In this document: in pieces, positions 30,601 to 37,366 of the stretch
Layout of the letters: every line of letters begins with the position of its first letter
How positions within the stretch are numbered: the first letter of the stretch is position 1
From: Terriglobales bacterium
Lineage (GTDB): Bacteria; Acidobacteriota; Terriglobia; Terriglobales; Acidobacteriaceae
Length of the DNA: 40,363 bases
Direction: 5' to 3'
NCBI GenBank assembly: GCA_035454605.1
Contig: DATIGQ010000135.1
Coordinates: 1-40,363, forward strand
The notes under the pieces: model-generated
Database searches by the model: none
The model's input: only the letters and a program-made list of their open reading frames with translations
Told to the model about the DNA's origin: nothing
Position numbers and translations under genes: made by a program

Positions 30601-30958
30601 AGTGGACAACTCGAGCGACCGGCCGAATCGCGTGGCCGACCCGTTTTCGGGCGTGCCATCCGGCTTCTTCTTCAACCCTGCGGCCTTTTCCGTGCCGGTG
30701 TGCGCGGATGGCACCGCAGGCCGCAACAGCATCGGCGGTCCCGGAATCACGAACTTTGACTGGTCGCTCAACAAGCGCTTTCAGATCACGGAGCGTACCA
30801 GGCTGGAATTCCGCACCGAGTTCTTCAACCTGTTCAACACGCCGTCCCTGGGCACGCCGGTCAACGTGGTGAGCAACCCACAGTTCGGTACGGTGCAAAA
30901 CCTGCGGCAGGGGACGAACGCGCGTCAAATCCAGTTTGGTTTGCGGCTGTCGTTCTAG
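27644..30958 (+). CDS. Oar-like TonB-dependent outer-membrane receptor with carboxypeptidase-regulatory domain
   Basis: A 1,104-residue outer-membrane protein. A signal peptide ends at FAQ (about residue 28). Next comes a carboxypeptidase-regulatory beta-sandwich (GSIFGRAADPSGAVVAGASV, TTDANGEYNVPLLPVGTYSV), then a plug domain (ITSNNTPDTGGGVNKAF, NNFLLDGVDNNEP), then a long barrel ending in FGLRLSF with the terminal Phe required for assembly. This architecture is expanded in Acidobacteriota and is related to Oar of Myxococcus. Such proteins probably bind polysaccharide or protein fragments, but ligands are rarely known. No TonB box is obvious. A clear terminator follows. Its place after the MFS gene may be coincidental. 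Confidence 0.95.
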   Translation: MTRRKSVRFAVPCLVLTLFTLTSTTFAQTTGSIFGRAADPSGAVVAGASVTVTNQATGQSRQATTDANGEYNVPLLPVGTYSVTGDKQGFEKFTQRTVVVPVNTNVRVDMTFAVGKVTEAVEVVGGAEIVETRSSTLGKVIDERKIRELPLNDRNFLNFATLQPGVVPAAEITSNNTPDTGGGVNKAFQVNGLRLQSNNFLLDGVDNNEPFLGTAMASPSPDALDEFKIQTSLYSAEFGGGGGSIVNIITKGGTNEWHGVVYEFFRNDALDAQGTFALQKEKLRRNQFGFSLGGPIRKDKTFIFGNYEGFRKREGQTQRTTVPTLVERGGTVGIAPGTAMTAPQAGRLNARPGCAGDITGAGGTAPADGVLWSAAFPGGVIPVSCFDPSAAAILDELIPEPNTGTNQFTSSPATANNSNQFTLRLDQNFSDKNSLSVRYHFLDGDGMRFFTNTLFNIPIQTPDFPLADEFRIQNLAVSDTHLFSPTLTNEFHFGFNRGLFDSAIPVTPRDPASFGFVLPSTKAVSNMPLVAIAGMSSYGTFNDSPSFRRENVFQFQDNVNWVRGRHTIKFGFSYLKTQMDIPSSDSIAEGAFLFVPDSTGNPFANFLLGEPNLFFQGSGVTTREWRFDAFHWFFQDDVRVTRNFTLNLGLRYELNRPATDTQDRVVAFRPGQTSTVNTAASPGLLFVGDPGITRSTIETDKNNFAPRLGFAWDVRGDGKVSVRGGYGIFYDRVIGLVPFQFGLVPPFFPIPTLPNPFIATFSDPFGGGSPFTGLTAQEVADLNLFPLFSFVQVLDPGFRSPYVQQWNTTVQWEAVKDLVFELGYVGTKSTKLVQAVNLNTDANHAFAAPFFPFFFQLSNYQTTGAGNFHALQLSANKRFSHGLTLLSSYTWGHSIDNASQPVNFLNPTGEAPFPQNRTRLDLERARSSYDARHRWVTSFLYELPWFRDRRDAVGQILGGWNTNGILTVQSGVPFTPLTGGDTNCDGVDNSSDRPNRVADPFSGVPSGFFFNPAAFSVPVCADGTAGRNSIGGPGITNFDWSLNKRFQITERTRLEFRTEFFNLFNTPSLGTPVNVVSNPQFGTVQNLRQGTNARQIQFGLRLSF

Positions 30959-30979
30959 CGGACCGCAATCGAAGCCAAC

Positions 30980-31014
30980 ACCGGCCGGGCACCAGCCTGG
31001 CCGGTTCTGTTTTC
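30980..31014. terminator. intrinsic terminator between convergent genes
   Basis: ACCGGCCGGG / CCTGGCCGGT, nine of ten pairs, loop CACCAG, then TCTGTTTTC on the plus strand. It lies 21 bases after the receptor stop codon and 15 bases before the stop of the opposing gene. Confidence 0.75.
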
Positions 31015-31028
31015 AGACTTGAAGGACG

Positions 31029-31532
31029 TTAGGAGGCCGCGCGGCCTTGGCGCAATCCGCGCCAGAGGCCCAGGACGATTCCGGCCAGGCTCGCAACCGC
31101 GAGGGCCGCGCCTGCGGCTGCCAGGGCCTGAGGCAGAATGCCGGGAGAAAAGATCTCCGCAAACACGCCCGCGGGAAACAACCACGATGCGGCCACGAAC
31201 AGGATTGCCAGCCGCCGGCGCATGACCTCGGAGAGCGCCACCATCGGATAGAACAGGCCCACCAGCAGGATCACGTTGGCGAGCTTGAGGGTGTGGGTGT
31301 GGACGTCCACGGCACGCACGTAGGCGTAGTTCATGCGCTGAGCCTGGGTGAGCGCTGCCTGCGCTCCCGCCACATCGCCGGCCGCTGACGAAGCCAGCAG
31401 GTCGCGATACGATTCGCGCAACACCAGCAGCGGCTGGTGCTCTACCAGGTAGCCATACGCCGCGCCGAACAGGAGTCCGGCTACCAGCAGGAGCATGCCG
31501 CCGCCGAGAAGCACTTTCTCCGGGGACTTCAT
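31029..31532 (-). CDS. four-helix H-x-H membrane module protein (third copy of the module)
   Basis: A 167-residue membrane protein that is one module. Helix 1 is VLLGGGMLLLVAGLLFGAAYG, followed by a hydrophilic loop, then HTH (H78, H80), helix 2 (LKLANVILLVGLFYPMVAL), helix 3 (RRRLAILFVAASWLFPAGVF) and helix 4. It aligns with both halves of the upstream protein. Counting from the second His, E lies at +22, R at +27, A at +29 and S-x-L-x-P at +36 to +40 in all three copies. The start ATG overlaps the upstream stop codon (ATGA). I do not recognise the family. Paired membrane histidines suggest haem, quinone or metal binding, which is inference only. Confidence 0.8.
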   Translation of the reverse strand: MKSPEKVLLGGGMLLLVAGLLFGAAYGYLVEHQPLLVLRESYRDLLASSAAGDVAGAQAALTQAQRMNYAYVRAVDVHTHTLKLANVILLVGLFYPMVALSEVMRRRLAILFVAASWLFPAGVFAEIFSPGILPQALAAAGAALAVASLAGIVLGLWRGLRQGRAAS

Positions 31533-32593
31533 CCGGCACTCCCCTCGCGTGCGGCTTGCGCACCGGAATGCCGCACCAACCCGACCAGCATGGCCACGAG
31601 GGCTGCGATGGCCAAGGCTCCAGAAAGGTCGGCAAACGCGGCCGAGACCAAACCCACGATGGTGGCGATGAAGATGAAGACCGGCATCAGCGCCGAGCCC
31701 AAACAGAATACGCAGGCCCAGCGCAGCTTCCAGCGCTCGCTGAAGAAAACGAAGTTCTGCACAAAGCCGAGCAGCAGGGCCATGATCCCCATCTCGATGG
31801 CGTGCGAGTGCGCCGCCGCGGTGATGGCAATCTTCGATTGCAAGCCACGATAGGCAAGCACCGTCTCGCGCGCGGCGGGCGGGTCCTGGCGCGCGGCGGC
31901 GAGGCCCGATTCCAGCAACTGCCAGTGTTGCGGTTCCAGTTGCGTGACGAACTGCCAGGCCAGATACAAGCCGAAGGCCATCCCCGCCACGATGAGCACG
32001 CCGCCCGTGCGCAGCAGCAGCCGGCTGCTGGCGGAAGCCAGCAAGTCTGCAACCTGGGCGCGCAAAGCTGCGGTCAAGTCTTCCGCCGACCGCAATCCGG
32101 CGGCATAGGCCAGCACCGCGCCCATCACCAGGAAGCCGCCCAGATCCGAAACCCAGAGGGCCCACTCTCCCGCGTAGGCGCGCACGAACACGAACAGCGG
32201 CTGCAGCACCGATCCGGTGATGACCAGGATCGCCAGACGCCGCTTGCGGCGCTCGTCCATGGGCAGAACGGACTGCAAGACGGCCAACGTCAGTGCGAGG
32301 AATCCGAAAGCGATGATATGGGAGTGGGTGTTGACGATGCGCCCGCGGCGGTGAAGCATCTCCTCCACTCGCTCGTAGCCGGCCACGGCCGCAGCCGGGT
32401 CGCCACGGCCGACGGCCTCGGCGATGCCGGTCCACAAGCGCTTGATCTCGGCCGTACCCACATGGGAGATGAAGATGGCGTAGACCTCGCCCAGCAACAT
32501 GCCGGCGATGATGAGCAGGATGCCGCCGCACACCAGGATGCGGGCGGCGCTCATACGCCCGGCGAAGAACGGCAGCCGAGACTCCACCGTCAT
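31529..32593 (-). CDS. eight-helix membrane protein with two H-x-H modules
   Basis: A 354-residue membrane protein formed by internal duplication. Half 1 (about 19-168) has GG at 23-24, AGM, then HSH (H90, H92). Half 2 (about 195-340) has GG at 197-198, AGM, then HSH (H262, H264). The gap from the GG pair to the first His is 65-67 residues in all three modules of the operon. After the second His, E (+22), R (+27), A (+29) and S-x-L-x-P (+36 to +40) align without gaps. The linker at 170-192 is polar. The ATG overlaps the MBL stop codon, and the stop overlaps the next ATG, so the three genes are coupled. Function unknown; the repeated histidines resemble ligands for haem or metal. Confidence 0.8.
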   Translation of the reverse strand: MTVESRLPFFAGRMSAARILVCGGILLIIAGMLLGEVYAIFISHVGTAEIKRLWTGIAEAVGRGDPAAAVAGYERVEEMLHRRGRIVNTHSHIIAFGFLALTLAVLQSVLPMDERRKRRLAILVITGSVLQPLFVFVRAYAGEWALWVSDLGGFLVMGAVLAYAAGLRSAEDLTAALRAQVADLLASASSRLLLRTGGVLIVAGMAFGLYLAWQFVTQLEPQHWQLLESGLAAARQDPPAARETVLAYRGLQSKIAITAAAHSHAIEMGIMALLLGFVQNFVFFSERWKLRWACVFCLGSALMPVFIFIATIVGLVSAAFADLSGALAIAALVAMLVGLVRHSGAQAAREGSAG

Positions 32594-33531
32594 GGCTGCT
32601 TCAGTTCGGCGTAGGTGCGCTCGATGGCGTTCTTGATCCAGTTGGGATTGTCCCACTTGTACCGGGCCTGCACCTCGGGCGAGAGGGCGGCCACGACCTG
32701 CTCCGCCGACTGGCCCTGGGCCGCAAGCTCCTTCACGCGGCCGCGCAGCCAAGCCAGATACTCCTGGAGCGCAGTGATCTGCGAAGCGTCGCCGACCTCA
32801 CCATGGCCGGGGACGATAGTGGCGGGTTGCAATTGCTCAAGCCGGTTCAGGGCCTCGAGCCAACCGCGCGGGCTCGCGTCCGGATCGGGCATGATGGGGA
32901 AGAAGCGGTTCACCACCACATCACCAGCGAAGAGAATCTTCTGATTGGGCAGCCAGACCAGATTGTCGCCGCGGGTGTGCGCCGGTCCGTAATGAAGCAA
33001 GCGAACCAGCACTCCGCCGCCCAGATCGATCTCCAACTCATGCTCGAAGGCAATGTCAGCCGTAACCAGCTTCACCGGCTTGAGCAGTTCGGCGATCTGC
33101 GGGCTGAACCCGGTGAACATCTTGATGTAGTCGGCGCCTTTCTCGGCCAATTCTTCCTTCTGCGCCTTGGGAACGACGATGCGAGTGCCCTGCGGAAACG
33201 ATTGCGCGCCCATGCCGTGCTCGGGGTGGAAATGGGTGATGGTGAGGTAGAGGATTTCCTTGGACGTGAGCTTGCGAACCTCGTGCAGGACACGCTCGGC
33301 GTTGGCCGGACCCATGCCGGTATCCACCACCATCACCCCGCGGTCGCCCACCAGGATGCCGATGTTGGGCACCAGATTCACGCGGCGGTCGGAGATGACG
33401 TAGACCCCGTCGGCGACCTTTCGGGTCATCCCTTCCTCCACCATGGGCGCCGAATCCGCAAAGGCGGCAACCGACAGGACCGCCAACACCGTGGCGCCCA
33501 GCATGAGTTTCGGGAAACAGGTCCGGTTCAC
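32590..33531 (-). CDS. exported metallo-beta-lactamase-fold hydrolase
   Basis: A 313-residue MBL-fold protein with a signal peptide (LMLGATVLAVLSVAAFA), so probably periplasmic. Metal ligands are H100-x-H102-x-E104-H105 in THFHPEHGMG (the usual Asp is Glu), H185 in AHTRGDN, D204 in FAGDVVV, and H243 in PGHGEVG. The Asp-to-Glu change at motif 2 is uncommon but keeps a carboxylate. Family members hydrolyse thioesters, phosphodiesters, sulfates or lactones, or act in redox relays; the substrate is unknown. The C-terminal 70 residues (RGRVKELAAQGQSAEQVV...) are a helical extension. GTG 33531 is chosen because AGGAGG lies five bases upstream. It leads a three-gene coupled operon with two H-x-H membrane proteins. 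Confidence 0.88.
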   Translation of the reverse strand: MNRTCFPKLMLGATVLAVLSVAAFADSAPMVEEGMTRKVADGVYVISDRRVNLVPNIGILVGDRGVMVVDTGMGPANAERVLHEVRKLTSKEILYLTITHFHPEHGMGAQSFPQGTRIVVPKAQKEELAEKGADYIKMFTGFSPQIAELLKPVKLVTADIAFEHELEIDLGGGVLVRLLHYGPAHTRGDNLVWLPNQKILFAGDVVVNRFFPIMPDPDASPRGWLEALNRLEQLQPATIVPGHGEVGDASQITALQEYLAWLRGRVKELAAQGQSAEQVVAALSPEVQARYKWDNPNWIKNAIERTYAELKQP

Positions 33532-33751
33532 GTGCGCCTCCTGGACGACGAGTATCCTGCGGGTGCGGGCAGAAGGTCATCTTACACAACGGGTGAAGGA
33601 AGAAACAGCGGCGGCGCGGTTGCCGGAAAGCGAAGGAATTCGTCTTGCTGAGTGATGCGGTGCGGCGTGGCGCCCGACTTTGAGACGCTGCGGACTGACC
33701 CGACCGGCACCTGTCCCTTGTGCCGTGACGGGCGACGCGCCGACCGGCTTC

Positions 33752-34216
33752 TTACAGGAAGCCGCGCAACTGGTCTTCTTCGAGCGCGACGTGGGCGGCA
33801 AGATTACGGGCCACCTGCCAGCCCTGCTCGCGAACGCCGGCGACGATGTCGGGAAGTTCATCCTCGGTGGCGCCGCGCAGTTGCTCCAGAGCGCTGCGGA
33901 AGTCACGCAGTTCGCCGCGCAGCGTCTCGTGCTGATACACCATCTCGCGGGCGAAGTTCGCCAGTTCGGGGCTGATGGTCGCTACTTCCTCCTGCAACCA
34001 GGTCTCTTCGCGGGAAAAGTGATCGGGGATGGTCTCGCACAGCCGGACGCCGTAGCGGTAGAGGTCGCCGGTATCGCTGAGCTGCGCGAAGCTCCGGCCG
34101 TAGCGCTCCAGGCTGTCCAGAGCGTAGGCCAGATCGGCCAGATCGGCCATCACCGATTCGTGGTCATCGTGGACGCGCTCGCATTCCGCCCAAAAGTTCA
34201 TGCCAGATGTGGTCAT
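33752..34216 (-). CDS. hemerythrin-like domain protein
   Basis: A 154-residue four-helix protein of the hemerythrin HHE type. Candidate diiron ligands are H16/H19 (RVHDDHE), H66 and E70 (PDHFSREE), H96 (YQHETLRGE), and H142 with E146/E147 (AAHVALEED). The spacing is typical of single-domain bacterial hemerythrins, which bind or sense oxygen or nitric oxide or repair iron centres. There is no signal peptide, so it is cytoplasmic. ATG 34216 follows GAGG. Two GTGA-N6-TCAC sites, 22 bases apart, lie 74-109 bases upstream, so a CRP/FNR-family regulator probably controls it. It is codirectional with the MBL operon, 220 bases upstream of it. Confidence 0.85.
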   Translation of the reverse strand: MTTSGMNFWAECERVHDDHESVMADLADLAYALDSLERYGRSFAQLSDTGDLYRYGVRLCETIPDHFSREETWLQEEVATISPELANFAREMVYQHETLRGELRDFRSALEQLRGATEDELPDIVAGVREQGWQVARNLAAHVALEEDQLRGFL

Positions 34217-34289
34217 ACCAACCTCACATGGGAGTCCACGCTCCGAGGTGAACTCCAGCGAAGCTTAGCCGGCACTGCCACGGGTAGCG

Positions 34290-34303
34290 GTGACGGAGGT
34301 CAC
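34290..34303. promoter_or_regulatory. CRP/FNR-like site 1
   Basis: GTGACGGAGGTCAC, GTGA-N6-TCAC, flanked by G and C to give a 16-base inverted repeat (GGTGAC-GGAG-GTCACC). It lies upstream of the hemerythrin gene. Confidence 0.5.
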
Positions 34304-34311
34304 CGGCGGAA

Positions 34312-34325
34312 GTGACAGGCATCAC
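34312..34325. promoter_or_regulatory. CRP/FNR-like site 2
   Basis: GTGACAGGCATCAC, same half-sites as site 1, with centres 22 bases apart (about two helical turns). Confidence 0.5.
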
Positions 34326-34388
34326 CGGAGCGGATTCGTCCCACTCGTCCAGCCAAGGTAGAAGGCGGCGCGGCCCTGGGGATTGGCT

Positions 34389-35330
34389 TTAGCAGTGTTC
34401 CACTGCGGCCGGAGACGGCCGGGGCAACGAAGGGGAACGGGGATCGAGCGCACGCGCCACCGCTGCGTCATAGGAGATCGGCTGGATGTGGGGAAACAGG
34501 AGTTTGGCCAGCGGACTGGTGCAGACCGATTCGCTCTTCAACCCTTCAATCAGCGGCCGGGTAACTGCGGGAGAAAACGGGGTCACCAGGTCGAGCCAGT
34601 AGGAGGAAAGCCGAGGCGTCAGCACCGGCACCGCGATCAGCCAGCGTTTAAGACCCCGCCGGCGGGCGTAGCCGAGCATCATGCTGCCGTAGGTTTCGAC
34701 GGTGGCGCCACCGATCTCGATCGGTTCCTCCGCGCAACACTGCAGGTCGAGGGCGGCGACCAAGTACGCGAGCACGTCGTCGATGGCGATGGGCTGGGTG
34801 CGCGTGAGCACCCAGCGCGGGCAGATCATGACCGGGAGCCGCTCCGTCAGACAGCGGATGATCTCGAATGAGGTGCTGCCGCCACCCACGATGATCCCGG
34901 CGCGAAACTCGATCAGGGGAGGTCCGTACTTCCGCAGGATCGCGCCGGTCTCCCGACGGCTCTTCAGATGCGACGAGAGCACGGACCCGCTGGTGGCAAG
35001 CCCGCCCAGGTAGACGACACGGCGTACACCGGCTTGCCTCGCCGCCACCGCGAAATTGTAGGCGGCCTGGCGGTCCCGTTGTTCGAACCCGGCTTCTTGC
35101 CCCGACATGGAGTGAATGAGGTAGTAGGCCACCTCAGAGTTGGAAAGCGCCGGCGGCAGGGTTTCCGCACGCAGCGCGTCGGCCTCGACCACCTGTAGGC
35201 CACTGGCGGGAGCCAACGACACACGGGAGCGATCCCGCACCATGCATGTAATCTCGTGTCCGGCCCGGGCAAGTTTCTGCACCAGCTGCCCGCCAACGTA
35301 GCCGGTTGCGCCCGTGACAAGGATCCTCAT
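34389..35330 (-). CDS. NAD(P)-binding NmrA/SDR-like protein
   Basis: A 313-residue Rossmann protein of the atypical SDR group: ILVTGATGYVGGQLVQKLARAGHEI with the nucleotide-binding GATGYVG at 7-13, VVEADALR, AYYLIHSMSG, VRRVVYLGGLAT, and an IGGATVETYG segment. There is no clear Tyr-x3-Lys of classical SDRs, so it may be a sensor or a reductase of the NmrA/ycf39-like group. ATG 35330 overlaps the tspO stop (ATGA), so it is the third gene of the photolyase operon. Homologous proteins occur beside photolyase and TspO genes in other bacteria with light-response cassettes; that is from memory. Confidence 0.82.
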   Translation of the reverse strand: MRILVTGATGYVGGQLVQKLARAGHEITCMVRDRSRVSLAPASGLQVVEADALRAETLPPALSNSEVAYYLIHSMSGQEAGFEQRDRQAAYNFAVAARQAGVRRVVYLGGLATSGSVLSSHLKSRRETGAILRKYGPPLIEFRAGIIVGGGSTSFEIIRCLTERLPVMICPRWVLTRTQPIAIDDVLAYLVAALDLQCCAEEPIEIGGATVETYGSMMLGYARRRGLKRWLIAVPVLTPRLSSYWLDLVTPFSPAVTRPLIEGLKSESVCTSPLAKLLFPHIQPISYDAAVARALDPRSPSLPRPSPAAVEHC

Positions 35331-35809
35331 ACGACCTCTCGGTTGAGCCAGCAGATCCCGAAATTCAGGTACGTGGCGTAGGCGACCCAGGCGAGATACG
35401 GCGTCATCAACCAGAACGCAGGACGGGAGACCGTCACGAAGCTCGTCGCCGTAAGCACGATGGCGACCAGGAGCAGACCGATCCCGATCAGGGCCGCTCC
35501 CGGCTGTCGCAAACCGAAAAAGATGTAGGACCAGGCCGCATTCAGGCACAGTTGCACGAAGAACAAAGCCAGCGGAAGCCACACGTTCGTCTCGCTCCGC
35601 TGCCGCCACACCAGCCACGCCGCCGTCCCCATCAGCAGGTACAGGGTCGACCACACCGGCCCGAATACCCACGCCGGCGGCGTGCCAGCGGGCTTCAAGA
35701 GCGCCGGATACCAGGTCTTCACCGAAGATGCGGTGAATACCGAGCCAATCCCGGCGGCACCGAAACAGATCGCGACAAATCCCAGCCAACTCACCGCACT
35801 GCTAAACAT
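35327..35809 (-). CDS. tspO: TspO/MBR family membrane protein
   Basis: A 160-residue five-helix membrane protein. Signatures are WYPALLKPAGTPPAWVFGPVWSTLYLLMG, the family's conserved N-terminal half; FVQLCLNAAWSYIFFG with the N-x-x-W motif; and the C-terminal YLAWVAYATYLNFGICWLN. The family binds porphyrins and other tetrapyrroles and modulates their export or photodegradation. The first codons overlap the end of the photolyase gene by eight bases, and its stop overlaps the next start. Location in a photolyase operon suggests a link to light and porphyrin stress. Confidence 0.93.
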   Translation of the reverse strand: MFSSAVSWLGFVAICFGAAGIGSVFTASSVKTWYPALLKPAGTPPAWVFGPVWSTLYLLMGTAAWLVWRQRSETNVWLPLALFFVQLCLNAAWSYIFFGLRQPGAALIGIGLLLVAIVLTATSFVTVSRPAFWLMTPYLAWVAYATYLNFGICWLNREVV

Positions 35810-37190
35810 GTGAGCGTTCCAACCTTTCTACGTTTTCGATGTATCGTTTCGCGTCGAACTTCCGGCCGGTGCTGGCCAGCGACATGTAACGCACCTGTCC
35901 GAACACGGGCCGCTCGAACCAGGGCCGGTCGTGCTTGCCCACGATGGCCCAAGCTATCCCGGCGTAACCGTTAGGGTCGCGACCGTCGAGCTGGTAATGG
36001 TCGTTCAGCCAGATAGCCCGCTGATACGCCGCGGCGACCGATGGGCTCCACTCCAGGATCTTCTTGGCCCAGTACATCCGCAAATAGTTGTGCATCCATC
36101 CGGTCAGGACCATCTGTTTCTGCGCTGCGTTCCAGAGCGGGTCATGGGTTTCCGCGCGTTCCAGGCTCTGCTCGCTGTAGACGATCGGCCGCCGGTCCGA
36201 CGCATGCTGCGCGAAGGAACGGTCGGCCCAGGGCTCCAGGCATGCCATGGAATCGTACGAAGCGTTGAAACGCACGAAATTCACTGCCAGCTCGCGGCGG
36301 ACAATCAGTTGCTCCAGGAATGCTTGCTTGGCGTGGGCGGGCGCATCGGCGCCTTGGACACACGCCGCCACCGTGTGCGGTCCCAGGTGTCCGAAATGAA
36401 GGTAGGGAGACAGGCGGCTGGTGGCGTCTCTTTCCGGCCGGTTGCGGCCGTCCGCATACCCCGCCAATTTCTGGGCGATGAAGGCGCGCAAACGGCGCAT
36501 CCCCTCGCTGGTGCCGCCCCGCCAGGCACTCACCGGCGCCACCGAGCGGTCTAACCTCCACTCGCAGGTAAAGTCGGCTTCCCAGGGCTGCGAGCGCAGT
36601 TTCGGCGGCGCAGCCCAAGCAACCCGGGCTTCCGGGTTCTCCGAGTGTGCCAGAAAGCTGGGCAGGAGTCTCAGCAGATGCGGGCGAATGGTGCGCGCAG
36701 CATAGTGCTCCCTTGCCAGCAGCTTTGAGGGGACGATCACGTCGCTATCGACCGTCCAGAATGGCACCTTCAAATCGCGGGCGACTCGCCTCCTCCAGCT
36801 CTCGGTCTGCCGCAGTGGGTTCTCGTCGCCCACCACCATGGCCGGACGCACTTCTTCGAGAAACCGGAGAAGGCTGTGTTGCGGATACGGGCGGAAGCAG
36901 AGTCCCACCCCGCGCTCTGCCAGACCTGCAGCGATATCGGGAATGCCGTCGGCCAGGAAGCGGAAGTGACGTTGGTTCGCCCCGGCATAGAAAGGTACCG
37001 GGGCAAAGAACACCACCACCGGCTTGCTCAACTCGCTGCCAAGACGGACGGCAACGTCCAGGGCGGGATTGTCCACCGCCCGCTGGGAGCGCTGCATCCA
37101 GTACACGATGCAGTTGCCTTCAACATCGGGAGGTCCCGGCCGCCGCACCGTTACCCGGGCCTTCTCACTCATCCTTTGAACTGCTCTCAT
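35802..37190 (-). CDS. class II CPD DNA photolyase
   Basis: A 462-residue class II photolyase that splits cyclobutane pyrimidine dimers with FADH-minus under blue light. Visible are the N-terminal YWMQRSQRAVDNPAL, the FAD-binding stretch SRLSPYLHFGHLGPHTVAA, QAFLEQLIVRRELAVNF, and the C-terminal KQMVLTGWMHNYLRMYWAKKILEW and DPNGYAGIAWAIVGKHDRPW, all characteristic of class II. The end overlaps tspO by eight bases. ATG 37190 is used because AAAGGA lies eight bases upstream; ATG 37172 has its purine run too close. The gene is divergent from an XRE-cupin regulator, the likely controller. Confidence 0.93.
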   Translation of the reverse strand: MRAVQRMSEKARVTVRRPGPPDVEGNCIVYWMQRSQRAVDNPALDVAVRLGSELSKPVVVFFAPVPFYAGANQRHFRFLADGIPDIAAGLAERGVGLCFRPYPQHSLLRFLEEVRPAMVVGDENPLRQTESWRRRVARDLKVPFWTVDSDVIVPSKLLAREHYAARTIRPHLLRLLPSFLAHSENPEARVAWAAPPKLRSQPWEADFTCEWRLDRSVAPVSAWRGGTSEGMRRLRAFIAQKLAGYADGRNRPERDATSRLSPYLHFGHLGPHTVAACVQGADAPAHAKQAFLEQLIVRRELAVNFVRFNASYDSMACLEPWADRSFAQHASDRRPIVYSEQSLERAETHDPLWNAAQKQMVLTGWMHNYLRMYWAKKILEWSPSVAAAYQRAIWLNDHYQLDGRDPNGYAGIAWAIVGKHDRPWFERPVFGQVRYMSLASTGRKFDAKRYIENVERLERSHV

Positions 37191-37366
37191 TCAACATTCC
37201 TTTGCCGTTGAGGACGGGAGAACGGCTGTGGTTTGACCATTCTCCCGGTCTGATGTTTACTGTAAGTCAAATATATTTGCTTGTACGGACAAATCGACCG
37301 GGATGCGCAATTCGTGTGAACGGGAATCAAAGGTTCGCCTCACTTTTTGACAGGGAGGAAAAACGG
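37191..37366. promoter_or_regulatory. divergent promoter region with palindromes
   Basis: Between photolyase and the regulator lie CGGGAGAA (37215-37222) and its complement TTCTCCCG (37240-37247), a perfect 8-bp inverted repeat with a 17-base spacer. The perfect palindrome CAAATATATTTG (37268-37279) and TTGT-ACGG-ACAA follow just after it. TTGACC at 37233-37238 with TTTACT 17 bases later is a possible promoter towards the regulator. The AT-rich palindrome stands out in this high-GC sequence. Confidence 0.5.

Noticed and set aside
29273-30928. 551-residue minus-strand frame opposite the TonB receptor
   Set aside because: Antisense shadow; no recognisable domain, and the plus strand encodes a complete receptor.
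31556-32614. 352-residue plus-strand frame opposite the H-x-H membrane gene
   Set aside because: His/Gln/Asp-rich antisense shadow; the minus strand has the coupled starts, hydrophobic helices and repeated motif.
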